NCBI GenBank assembly: GCA_013812385.1 | Contig: JACCTM010000007.1 | Span: forward strand, 1 to 7,178 | DNA length: 7,178 nucleotides | Reading direction: 5' to 3' | From: Geodermatophilaceae bacterium | GTDB lineage: Bacteria > Actinomycetota > Actinomycetes > Mycobacteriales > Geodermatophilaceae | In this document: piece after piece, positions 1 through 6,139 of the stretch | Layout: the number at the start of each line of letters is the position of its first letter | Numbering within the stretch: the stretch's first letter is position 1 | The notes under the pieces: model-generated | What the model was told of the DNA's origin: nothing | The model's database searches: none | Seen by the model: the letters and a program-made list of their open reading frames with translations, nothing else | Translations under genes and position numbers: made by a program

Positions 1-1101
1 GTTGGGCCCCGACAGGGCCACGACCTGCCCGGCCCCGATTCGGGCATTCAGCGGTCCGAACAGTCCGTCGGCGACGACCCCGTCGAGTTCGAGACGCCCC
101 GGTCCGGGGGGCAGATCCGGTGCGTCCGGTGCTGGAGCCGATCGGCGCGGGCGGGAGAGGACTTCGGCGATCTTCTCCATGGCCACGGCGGACCCAGTGC
201 GGTACTCGCCCACCCTCGACAGGTCCCGTACTGGGCCGACCAGATAACCCACGATTGCGACAGCCGCAGCGGCCGGTCCCGCGCCTTGACCTCCGGCCAC
301 CGCCAACACGACGACTCCGCCGGCTGCCAGCGCCACGGTGGCCTCGGCGGTGGCTCGCACCTGACCGATTGCCCGGGCTCGGTCCACCATGGCCTCGCGC
401 AGCTTGCCCCCGCGTCGGCGTACCGATCGGAGTTCGGACCGTTCCTGGCCGAATGCCTGCATGACCGCCGAGTGGGCCACGTGTTCGGTGACGTGCGAGG
501 CCATCCGGCCGCGCTGACGTCGGGCTACCCGGGTGGCCGCGCGCAGTCGGCGGTTCTGCCACAACGTGATAGCCATACCGCCGAGAAGAACCGTGGTCAC
601 GCCAAGAGCGATCGGAATGCTCACGACAACAAGACCCGCCAGGCAGACGGTGATCAGCGGCAGGGCGACTGCTAGCCGGGAGATGCCCAGGCTCACCCAT
701 TGCCGAACCGCAGACAGGTCACCGGTGAAGCGCATCGCCGAGGCGCCGGTGCTGCGGGTGGCTGCGTCGCGGGCCGGTGTGCGGGTGACCTGACCGAACA
801 GCTTCATCCGGACGGCATGTACGTAGGACTGGCCGAGCTTCTCAGCTAGGACCCGCTCAGCCGCCGTCAGCGCCGCCCCGACGCCGGCCAGCACGGCCAG
901 GCCAAGTCCCAACGCGGTGATGGTGCCCCCGGACGCGTCACTACCGAGAAGGGACGAGAACGCCGACCCGACGAGGTAGGCCGTACCAAGCGCGACGGCT
1001 GCGCGTCCGAGTCCGACCGCGACGAGAACGGCGAGGAGCTGGGGCCGGCCGTTGCGTAGCAGCCGAGGGGTCTGCGGCGCAGACGTCGGATCCGTGGTCA
1101 C
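1..1101 (-). CDS. ABC exporter, fused membrane and ATPase domains (3' part beyond the left edge)
   Basis: An open frame of 367 codons runs from a GTG at 1101 off the left edge without a stop. After a polar start, residues about 20-52, 60-82, 140-182 and 250-292 are strongly hydrophobic and fit the six membrane helices of a type I ABC exporter. The stretch RFTGDLSAVRQW (about 124-135) sits where the first coupling helix is expected, and an MQAFGQE element (214-220) matches the typical end of the fourth-helix region. The ATPase domain begins near residue 336 (GRLELDGV) and reads to VVALSGPN, so the window ends exactly where the Walker A loop should follow. Family knowledge: such half-transporters dimerise and export peptides, lipids or drugs; the substrate cannot be read here. 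The GTG overlaps the stop of the upstream NTPase gene (GTGA, 1098-1101), implying translational coupling. An ABC exporter is secure; the cargo is unknown. Confidence 0.88.
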   Translation of the reverse strand, partial: MTTDPTSAPQTPRLLRNGRPQLLAVLVAVGLGRAAVALGTAYLVGSAFSSLLGSDASGGTITALGLGLAVLAGVGAALTAAERVLAEKLGQSYVHAVRMKLFGQVTRTPARDAATRSTGASAMRFTGDLSAVRQWVSLGISRLAVALPLITVCLAGLVVVSIPIALGVTTVLLGGMAITLWQNRRLRAATRVARRQRGRMASHVTEHVAHSAVMQAFGQERSELRSVRRRGGKLREAMVDRARAIGQVRATAEATVALAAGGVVVLAVAGGQGAGPAAAAVAIVGYLVGPVRDLSRVGEYRTGSAVAMEKIAEVLSRPRRSAPAPDAPDLPPGPGRLELDGVVADGLFGPLNARIGAGQVVALSGPN

Positions 1102-2210
1102 GCGCTCGCCTTCAGCCTGACCGGCATCTGGGCGATCCGATCGATGTCGACCATCGGGCCGATCCGATCGATGAGCGACCGCGCGATCGAAGCATCGCCC
1201 AGGTCTTCGGGACTGTAGACAGGTACATCCAGGATCGACTGGGCCTCGCGGACGGCCAACGGGGAGCAGGTGAGGATGCCGCTGGCTGCCAGGACCGGCA
1301 ACCCGAGCTCACGAAGCCGGGTGACGCCGTTGACGGCTCCAAGGGCGTCACCGGCGGCGAACACCATGCCGCCGGTCCGCTGCGCCACCACGGGCTCGCG
1401 GAGCAGCGCGGCCGTCTCCTGCTGCAAGATGCCGTCGGCGATCTCTACGACGATGGCATCCACACCACGCGCAGCCAGCTCTCCATGCAGCGTTGTGAAG
1501 GCCTCGGCCAGCTTCGCGACGGGCACCCGGTAGGTCGAGGCGTAGCCGGCGTCGGTGAAGTCCAGCACCTCGGCGGCCCCGGCGTCGGCAAACAAGAAGG
1601 GGTCCCCGCCGGCTCCGGTGCCGGTCACCTTCATCGCTCCGACCCGCAGACCGGCGGCGGTCAGCCCATGGGTGATGGCGGCGACCGTGGTCGTCTTACC
1701 TGAGTTCATCGAGGTGCCCGCCACGACAATGGTCATCGGATGGGTCGAAAGTCTTGGGCGTGGCGGGCGAGCTGCAATCCGCCCGTCACGAACGTTCAGG
1801 ACGCGCCCGCGAGAGTCGGCGATCAGTCCGACGGGCATCAGTTCGGTGGCCGCATCCATGTCCGCATGCTGGGTGACTACTCGGGCAGCTAGCCCGCCGC
1901 CGGCAACGAGCTGGCACGCTGATAGATCCGGCGGAACTTCGGCCTCGAACTGATCGGGTGCGTAGCGGCCTGCATAGGCGAGGACCACCTCGTCACCGAT
2001 GTACAAAGACGCCCTGCGGCCGGTTGCGAGCTCGACTCGCTTGTGCTGGCCGATCACGGTCACCTCCGCCAGAACCAGATCCCCGGGATGCGGGACGACG
2101 TCGCCGGTAAGTAGCGATAGCCCTTGAACCGCAGGGAGATCCATACGGCGGGTCGTGAAGGCGCACTTCGCTCGGGAAATACGGGGCAACGGTAGCTCGC
2201 TGACCGACAT
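1098..2210 (-). CDS. BioD/MobB-like P-loop NTPase of unknown function
   Basis: A 370-residue soluble protein. The N-terminal part (about 25-145) looks beta-rich and has no signature I recognise (GDLVLAEV, IGQHKRVELATGRR, RYAPDQFEAEVP). From about residue 160 a P-loop domain follows: beta strand TIVVAG, Walker A GTSMNSGKT (165-173), then KVTGTG (194-199), which resembles the KPxxTG element after the Walker A of dethiobiotin synthetase, and VVEIADGILQQET (254-266) as a candidate acidic Mg/substrate motif. This suggests the SIMIBI class containing BioD, MobB and amidoligases, but the actual reaction is not known to me. ATG 2210 is chosen because AAGAG lies five bases upstream; an in-frame TTG at 2246 would add 12 residues but has less support. 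The gene overlaps the ABC exporter by four bases, so the two probably act together, perhaps on the exported compound or its synthesis. That link is inference. Confidence 0.8.
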   Translation of the reverse strand: MSVSELPLPRISRAKCAFTTRRMDLPAVQGLSLLTGDVVPHPGDLVLAEVTVIGQHKRVELATGRRASLYIGDEVVLAYAGRYAPDQFEAEVPPDLSACQLVAGGGLAARVVTQHADMDAATELMPVGLIADSRGRVLNVRDGRIAARPPRPRLSTHPMTIVVAGTSMNSGKTTTVAAITHGLTAAGLRVGAMKVTGTGAGGDPFLFADAGAAEVLDFTDAGYASTYRVPVAKLAEAFTTLHGELAARGVDAIVVEIADGILQQETAALLREPVVAQRTGGMVFAAGDALGAVNGVTRLRELGLPVLAASGILTCSPLAVREAQSILDVPVYSPEDLGDASIARSLIDRIGPMVDIDRIAQMPVRLKASA

Positions 2211-2365
2211 CAGAACTCTTCTCGGTAGAAGTGGTGGTCTACCCAAGACGCTGGGGGACGGCCATGAGGTAACCGTGAGAGTTAGATGAAAGAGCCCTTA
2301 CATTCCGTTCACCTATGCCGACGAGAGGACTTGCCCCCTGACCCAACCTGTCGGCCAAGCGGCGA
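2211..2365 (-). other. intergenic gap with a small hairpin before the NTPase gene
   Basis: About 155 bases separate the deacetylase stop from the NTPase start. On the minus strand a 6-bp inverted repeat, GGTAGA-N8-TCTACC (2243 to 2224), ends shortly before the ribosome site. The ribosome site itself lies in a short AGAAGAGTTCT dyad. Around the deacetylase stop, CCTGTCG (2347-2353) and CGATCAGG (2363-2370) can form an imperfect stem that may be a weak terminator. No convincing -35/-10 pair was found. The gap may hold a promoter or leader for the NTPase-exporter pair, but this is not shown. Confidence 0.3.
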
Positions 2366-3097
2366 TCAGGCGGTGCCGAAGATGTGGAACGCCTCGGCCA
2401 GGCGGCCCTCCGGGAGTCCTGCCGTACGCGCCTGAGCCGCAAAGGTGGTACGGACGAACTCCGCCACGTCCATTTCCGGGGTCTGGCTCACGTGGCACTT
2501 GAGTGCGGCGATCTTGCGCTCGGCCACATCGGTGATGTCGACGTAGTGGTTGGGGTGCGGACTAGCCAACTGCCAGACCTCGCGTACCTTCCAGGGTGCC
2601 AGTCCTTCGACGGCCAGGAGTTCCGGGTGGGCATAGGAGTTCCGAGCGTCGGGATAGACCGCGCACAAGGCGGCCTCGCCGGCGGCCAGATGATCTGGAT
2701 GGCTGGCCCCGATCCGGCGGTAGTTGCGCTCCGGAGATGAGGTGAGAACCCGATCCGGACGTACCTGGCGGACGACTCGGGACAGGTCGCGACGAAGTTC
2801 ATGGGTGACCGTCAGACGCCCGTCGGGATATCCCAGGAAGACCAAGTCGGACACGCCGACCGCTGCGGCGGCTGCCCGCTGTTCGCGCTGCCGGATAACC
2901 GGGATCTCGGTGCGGTCGACGGCATCATCGAAGCCCCCGGCGTCCCCGTCGGTGATCAGGCAGTAGGTGACCTGCAGGCCGGCCTCGGTGAAGGTGGCGA
3001 TGGTTCCCGCGGCACCGAAGTCGACATCGTCAGGGTGGGCTACGACGACGAGAACCCGATCAATGTCACTCAGCGGGACGTACGGGGGAGCGGTCAC
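2366..3097 (-). CDS. PIG-L/LmbE-family zinc-dependent N-deacetylase
   Basis: A 243-residue cytosolic protein with both hallmarks of the GlcNAc-PI de-N-acetylase (PIG-L/LmbE) fold. The first is AHPDD at residues 20-24, ending the first beta strand VLVVVAHPDD; the second is SHPDH at 132-136. By analogy with MshB, H21, D24 and H136 would bind zinc and D23 would be the general base. The family removes acetyl groups from N-acetylglucosaminyl compounds; MshB and Mca act in mycothiol metabolism. This protein is shorter than MshB (about 300 residues), so it is probably one of the many LmbE-like relatives with an unassigned substrate (sugar, antibiotic precursor or conjugate). The GTG at 3097 has only a weak ribosome site and lies 30 bases after the chorismate mutase stop, so shared transcription and some coupling are likely. 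The family is secure; the substrate is unknown. Confidence 0.9.
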   Translation of the reverse strand: MTAPPYVPLSDIDRVLVVVAHPDDVDFGAAGTIATFTEAGLQVTYCLITDGDAGGFDDAVDRTEIPVIRQREQRAAAAAVGVSDLVFLGYPDGRLTVTHELRRDLSRVVRQVRPDRVLTSSPERNYRRIGASHPDHLAAGEAALCAVYPDARNSYAHPELLAVEGLAPWKVREVWQLASPHPNHYVDITDVAERKIAALKCHVSQTPEMDVAEFVRTTFAAQARTAGLPEGRLAEAFHIFGTA

Positions 3098-3127
3098 CGG
3101 CTGACATCCGACGTGGGGGCGGACAGA

Positions 3128-3481
3128 TCAAAGCCGTCCGCGGCCGGCGCGCAGCAAGAGCATCGCCAACGAGGTGCCCGTCTCGCCGAGTTCGGCCGAG
3201 AACCGGGCGACGACGGCCTGCTCGCGGGCCAGCGACAACCGGGTTCCGCCCGCGGCCATCCGGAGTCGGCCGACCTGCTTGGAGATCTGGATCCGACGGG
3301 CCACCAGTTCGACCAGGGCAGCATCGACGGCATCGATCTCGACGCGTAGTTCGCCGATCGCCTCGTCGGTCTGCAGCGCAGTCATGGGTGTCACCGTCGA
3401 TGAAGGGGCGGTCGACGACGTCGCCAGATCAGCCGGCCGACCGGTTGGACTCTGAGCCTGCGACTCGGTCATGGTGATCAC
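3128..3481 (-). CDS. aroQ: chorismate mutase, AroQ-delta type (M. tuberculosis Rv0948c-like)
   Basis: This intracellular enzyme converts chorismate to prephenate, the branch step to phenylalanine and tyrosine. Of 117 residues, about 1-40 are a Ser/Thr/Pro-rich, probably disordered extension with no signal peptide. Residues 43-117 form the three-helix AroQ domain. By alignment from memory to E. coli chorismate mutase, R46 matches Arg11, R62 Arg28, R74 Lys39, R86 Arg51 and E87 Glu52. The segments MAAGGTRL and LLLRAGRGRL closely resemble Rv0948c. In that family the small enzyme is weak alone and is activated by complex formation with DAHP synthase through its C-terminus. The tail here ends GRGRL, lacking the final Gly-His I recall for Rv0948c. 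GTG 3481 is favoured because GGAGG lies five bases upstream; ATG 3472 would be 14 bases away. It heads a minus-strand gene run and has an attenuator-like leader. Confidence 0.95.
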   Translation of the reverse strand: MITMTESQAQSPTGRPADLATSSTAPSSTVTPMTALQTDEAIGELRVEIDAVDAALVELVARRIQISKQVGRLRMAAGGTRLSLAREQAVVARFSAELGETGTSLAMLLLRAGRGRL

Positions 3482-3486
3482 GGGTT

Positions 3487-3491
3487 CCTCC
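3487..3491 (-). promoter_or_regulatory. ribosome binding site of chorismate mutase
   Basis: GGAGG on the minus strand ends five bases before GTG 3481 and 14 bases before ATG 3472. This decides for the GTG start. It is the strongest Shine-Dalgarno seen at any start in the window. Confidence 0.75.
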
Positions 3492-3519
3492 GGAGTTGGC
3501 GACCCGTGCCCGGGAATGG

Positions 3520-3546
3520 AAAACCCCGGGCTGTCGGGCCCGGGGT
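3520..3546 (-). terminator. intrinsic terminator-like hairpin in the chorismate mutase leader
   Basis: On the minus strand ACCCCGGGC and GCCCGGGGT form a perfect 9-bp, nearly all-GC stem around the 6-base loop CCGACA. The run TTTT begins at the last stem base and is followed by CC. The hairpin lies between the short leader ORF and the chorismate mutase ribosome site, with no plus-strand gene ending here. It therefore looks like an attenuator rather than a gene-end terminator. The T-run is short, as is common in high-GC actinobacteria. Confidence 0.65.
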
Positions 3547-3550
3547 GTCT

Positions 3551-3579
3551 GTCGTGGACTGTGCTCAGTCAGCAGCGAC
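3551..3579 (-). promoter_or_regulatory. middle hairpin of the leader, containing the leader ORF stop
   Basis: On the minus strand GTCG (3579-3576) can pair with CGAC (3554-3551), and GACTG (3570-3566) with CAGTC (3561-3557), around an AGCA loop and an uneven internal loop. The TGA stop of the leader ORF (3567-3565) lies at the top of this stem, so a ribosome finishing the leader peptide would open it. Its part in any switching is inference. Confidence 0.4.
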
Positions 3580-3630
3580 GGATACCGGAGGCCGGTATCC
3601 ATAGTAAAACTCACGCGCGCTGTGGAACAC
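3565..3630 (-). CDS. candidate aromatic-rich leader peptide, leaderless GTG start
   Basis: A 21-codon ORF starts with GTG 3630 and ends with TGA 3567-3565. Residue 2 is Phe, and residues 8-12 are Phe-Tyr-Tyr-Gly-Tyr (codons TTT TAC TAT GGA TAC, 3609-3595). Five of 21 residues are therefore Phe or Tyr, the end products made from the chorismate mutase product. There is no Shine-Dalgarno, but the -10 element CATACT ends seven bases upstream, so the mRNA should begin at the GTG itself (a leaderless start, common in actinobacteria). The aromatic codons run into the 5' arm of the first leader hairpin. Downstream come a second hairpin and a terminator-like hairpin, and then chorismate mutase. The arrangement fits ribosome-mediated attenuation. 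A chance ORF remains possible because it is so short. Confidence 0.6.
   Translation of the reverse strand: MFHSAREFYYGYRPPVSVAAD
3580..3600 (-). promoter_or_regulatory. first leader hairpin overlapping the Tyr codons
   Basis: GGATACCGG and CCGGTATCC form a perfect 9-bp stem with the 3-base loop CCT. The 5' arm contains the Gly-Tyr codons of the leader ORF. A ribosome stalled on the Tyr codons would therefore keep this hairpin from forming, as in 1:2 pause hairpins of classical attenuators. The free 3' arm has only a short match (CCGG) to the terminator stem, so an antiterminator is not evident by eye. Confidence 0.55.
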
Positions 3631-3636
3631 GCCGCG

Positions 3637-3665
3637 AGTATGGCACAACATGTGATGCCGGCCAA
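3637..3665 (-). promoter_or_regulatory. promoter of the leader peptide-chorismate mutase transcript
   Basis: On the minus strand -35 TTGGCC (3665-3660), a 17-base spacer and -10 CATACT (3642-3637) each match four of six sigma-70 consensus bases. Seven bases past the -10 is the G of GTG 3630, giving an untranslated-plus-leader region of about 149 bases before chorismate mutase. Confidence 0.55.
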
Positions 3666-3678
3666 TGCGGTGGCCGGC
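3657..3678. promoter_or_regulatory. inverted repeat overlapping the -35, possible operator
   Basis: GCCGGCCA and TGGCCGGC form a perfect 8-bp inverted repeat separated by six bases (ATGCGG). The left half covers most of the -35 of the chorismate mutase promoter, so a dimeric regulator bound here could block or recruit RNA polymerase. No regulator is recognised. The repeat is GC-rich, so part of it could arise by base composition. Confidence 0.35.
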
Positions 3679-3708
3679 TCATGATCGGCGCCACGCACAG
3701 AATCGGGA

Positions 3709-3731
3709 AAGTCCGGGTGGAGCCGTAGAGT
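3709..3731 (+). promoter_or_regulatory. candidate pcrA promoter with a RecA-NDp-like element
   Basis: TAGAGT (3726-3731) matches the actinobacterial -10 TAnnnT. Exactly eight bases upstream, AAGTCCGGG (3709-3717) agrees at five of nine positions with TTGTCRGTG, the mycobacterial DNA-damage promoter element used by PafBC. No good -35 is seen. Transcription would begin about three bases before, or at, ATG 3741, and there is no Shine-Dalgarno, so a (near-)leaderless mRNA is expected. The damage element is degenerate and should be treated as tentative. Confidence 0.4.
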
Positions 3732-3740
3732 TGTACCGAC

Positions 3741-6107
3741 ATGCCCTCTCTCGCACCCATCGACTACGTGCCCGGGGGCCGAGGTCTCGTCGAGGACGAC
3801 GCCGCGGCCGGCGCCCGTGCGGCCGCTGCGGAGACCGACCCCCAGGAGCGACGCATCGGCGCGCTTCTCGACGGCCTGAACCCGTCGCAGCGCGAAGCGG
3901 TGATCCATGAGGGCGGCCCACTGCTGATCGTGGCCGGCGCCGGATCCGGGAAGACGCGCGTGCTGGCGCACCGGATCGCCTACCTGCTCGCGGCTCGAAA
4001 CGTGGCACCCGGCTCGATCCTGGCGATCACGTTCACCAACAAGGCCGCCGGTGAGATGAAGAACCGGGTGGCCGGTCTGGTGGGCGGTCGCACCCGGGTC
4101 ATGTGGGTCTCCACTTTCCACTCCATGTGTGTACGGATCCTGCGCGAGCACGCCAAGACGATCGGGTTCAAGACCACCTTCTCCATCTATGACCAGGCCG
4201 ACTCCCAACGGCTGATGACCATGGTCGCCCGGGACCTCGATCTCGACCCGAGGCGTTATCCCGGCCGGCTGTTGGTCAACCAGGTCAGCAACCTCAAGAA
4301 CGAACTCATCGACGACGAGTCCTTCTCGCCGACCACGGCACAGGAGAAGGTGCTCGCTCAGGCTTACCGCATGTACCAACGTCGGTTACGCGAAGCCAAC
4401 GCCATGGACTTCGACGATCTGATCATGACGACAGTGCATGCGCTGCAGGCATTTCCGGATGTGGCCGAGTATTACCGGCGGAGGTTCCGGCATGTTCTGG
4501 TCGATGAGTATCAGGACACCAACCACGCTCAGTACATGCTGATCCGGGAGCTGGTCGGGCGTCCCGAGCGCCATACGGCCGATGGCGACGTGGTTGGCGC
4601 GGGCGTGGATCTCGAGCCGGCCGAGTTGTGCGTCGTCGGAGATGCCGACCAGTCGATCTACGCCTTCCGCGGGGCCACGATCCGCAACATCGACGAGTTC
4701 GAGCGCGACTACCCTGACGCGACAACCGTCCTACTGGAACAGAATTATCGCTCCACGCAGACCATCCTGACGGCGGCGAATTCGGTGATCAAGCGCAACA
4801 CCGCCCGCCGACCCAAGAACCTGTGGTCGGATGCCGGCGCGGGGGAACTGATCTGCGGTTACGTCGCAGACAACGAGCACGATGAAGCCGCCTGGGTCGC
4901 CGAGCAGATCGACAAGCTCACCGACGCAGGCCTGGCACGTCCGGCCGATGTTGCTGTCTTCTACCGCACGAACAGCGCTTCCCGGGTCTTCGAGGAAGTC
5001 TTCATCCGGGTCGGACTGCCGTACAAGGTGGTCGGTGGAGTTCGCTTCTACGAGCGCAAGGAGGTACGGGACGCCTTGGCCTACCTTCGGGCCATCGCCA
5101 ACCCGGACGACGTGGTCAGCGTCCGGCGGATTCTGAACACCCCGCGCCGGGGGATCGGCGACCGGGCAGAGGCCTGCATCGAGGCGTTGGCCTCGCGGGA
5201 ACGGATCAGCTTTACCGATGCCCTCCGTCGAGCCGACGAGGCCCCAGGGATCAACCCGCGCTCCGCGGCGTCGATCGCGGAATACATCGCGCTGATGGAC
5301 AGCTTCGCGGACCGAATGGCCGCCGGCGTCGGACCATCGGCCATCCTGCAAGGGGTCCTGGACCAGACCGGCTACTTCGCGGCCCTGGCCAACTCCGACG
5401 ACCCGCAGGACGAGAGCCGGGTGGACAATCTCACCGAACTGGTGTCGGTGGCTGCCGAGTTCGAAGCGGCTCATCTCGAGGGTGGGCTGCTGGACTTCCT
5501 CGAGCAAGTCTCCCTCATTGCCGATGCCGACACGGTCCCGGTCGCCGGGGACGACGCCGGAGTCGTCACGCTCATGACCTTGCACACCGCCAAGGGCCTC
5601 GAGTTCCCGGTCGTTTTTTTGGCCGGGCTCGAGGACGGCATCTTTCCGCACATGCGATCACTCGGAGATCCACGAGAACTGGAAGAGGAGCGCCGACTGG
5701 CTTATGTCGGAATCACCCGGGCCCAGAAGCGGCTCTATATCTCGCGGGCGGCTGTACGAGCCGCGTGGGGCCAGCCGTCGTACAACCCACCGTCGCGTTT
5801 CCTCGACGAATTACCGGCCGATCTCGTGAGCTGGGAACGTACGCAAGCCGCGCCGGCCTCGCCATTGGGCTCTGCGCAGGCTCGGGTGGCGGCGACCGGC
5901 CTGTCCAGCGGCGGACTTCGGGGCGGCTTCGGCAGCCGTCCGTTGATCACGCTGGAGCCGGGTGACCGGGTCACTCACGATGCCTTCGGCCTGGGCACGG
6001 TGACCGCGGTGTCCGGGATCGGCGACAAGGCTCAGGCCACGATCGACTTCGGTACCGGCGGCTACAAGCGGCTGATCCTTCGCTACGCCCCGGTGCACAA
6101 GCTTTAG
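3741..6107 (+). CDS. pcrA: ATP-dependent DNA helicase PcrA/UvrD1 (SF1A)
   Basis: A complete 788-residue 3'-5' DNA helicase, acting in nucleotide excision repair, fork restart and removal of transcription blocks. Motifs appear in order: Q motif LNPSQ (46-50), Walker A AGAGSGKT (65-72), Ia ITFTNKAAGEM (96-106), DExx motif VDEYQDT (254-260), III GDADQSIYAFRG (300-311), QNYRS (334-338), V TLMTLHTAKGLEF (610-622) and VI RRLAYVGITRA (651-661). Residues 272-296 are a polar insertion before motif III. From about 740 (GDRVTHDAFGLGTV) to the end is the Tudor-like domain that in PcrA relatives contacts RNA polymerase. C479, in the 2B region (RAEAC), may correspond to the Cys that permits redox-dependent dimerisation of mycobacterial UvrD1. 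The length fits the family (about 770). ATG 3741 has no Shine-Dalgarno but a promoter close upstream. It diverges from chorismate mutase and converges on the M23 gene. Confidence 0.97.
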   Translation: MPSLAPIDYVPGGRGLVEDDAAAGARAAAAETDPQERRIGALLDGLNPSQREAVIHEGGPLLIVAGAGSGKTRVLAHRIAYLLAARNVAPGSILAITFTNKAAGEMKNRVAGLVGGRTRVMWVSTFHSMCVRILREHAKTIGFKTTFSIYDQADSQRLMTMVARDLDLDPRRYPGRLLVNQVSNLKNELIDDESFSPTTAQEKVLAQAYRMYQRRLREANAMDFDDLIMTTVHALQAFPDVAEYYRRRFRHVLVDEYQDTNHAQYMLIRELVGRPERHTADGDVVGAGVDLEPAELCVVGDADQSIYAFRGATIRNIDEFERDYPDATTVLLEQNYRSTQTILTAANSVIKRNTARRPKNLWSDAGAGELICGYVADNEHDEAAWVAEQIDKLTDAGLARPADVAVFYRTNSASRVFEEVFIRVGLPYKVVGGVRFYERKEVRDALAYLRAIANPDDVVSVRRILNTPRRGIGDRAEACIEALASRERISFTDALRRADEAPGINPRSAASIAEYIALMDSFADRMAAGVGPSAILQGVLDQTGYFAALANSDDPQDESRVDNLTELVSVAAEFEAAHLEGGLLDFLEQVSLIADADTVPVAGDDAGVVTLMTLHTAKGLEFPVVFLAGLEDGIFPHMRSLGDPRELEEERRLAYVGITRAQKRLYISRAAVRAAWGQPSYNPPSRFLDELPADLVSWERTQAAPASPLGSAQARVAATGLSSGGLRGGFGSRPLITLEPGDRVTHDAFGLGTVTAVSGIGDKAQATIDFGTGGYKRLILRYAPVHKL

Positions 6108-6111
6108 GGGG

Positions 6112-6128
6112 TCGCGGACGAGCCGCGA
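6112..6128. terminator. weak bidirectional terminator candidate between convergent genes
   Basis: The 32 bases between the pcrA stop and the M23 stop contain TCGCGG-ACGAG-CCGCGA, a perfect 6-bp GC-rich stem with a 5-base loop. There is no T-run on either side. It is the only structure in the gap and could serve both converging transcripts. Confidence 0.35.
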
Positions 6129-6139
6129 AGGGCGCAGCG

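Noticed and set aside
2..793. Several plus-strand frames of 80-130 codons
   Set aside because: They oppose the continuous ABC exporter frame, whose membrane helices and ATPase start are convincing; their products are compositionally biased.
2239..2265. An 8-codon ORF (MAVPQRLG) upstream of the NTPase gene as a leader peptide
   Set aside because: No ribosome site, no codon bias related to a known pathway, and no terminator hairpin after it.
3429..3602. An alternative leader ORF from ATG 3602
   Set aside because: It runs into chorismate mutase, has no ribosome site and only one Tyr and one Phe; the GTG 3630 frame fits the promoter and the aromatic codon cluster far better.
3429..4379. A 316-codon minus-strand frame opposite the start of pcrA
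   Set aside because: It lies antisense to the Walker A-containing part of pcrA and crosses the leader region; its protein has no family motifs. It is a high-GC shadow frame.
4731..5651. A 306-codon minus-strand frame inside pcrA
   Set aside because: Entirely antisense to conserved helicase sequence, with no recognisable domain.
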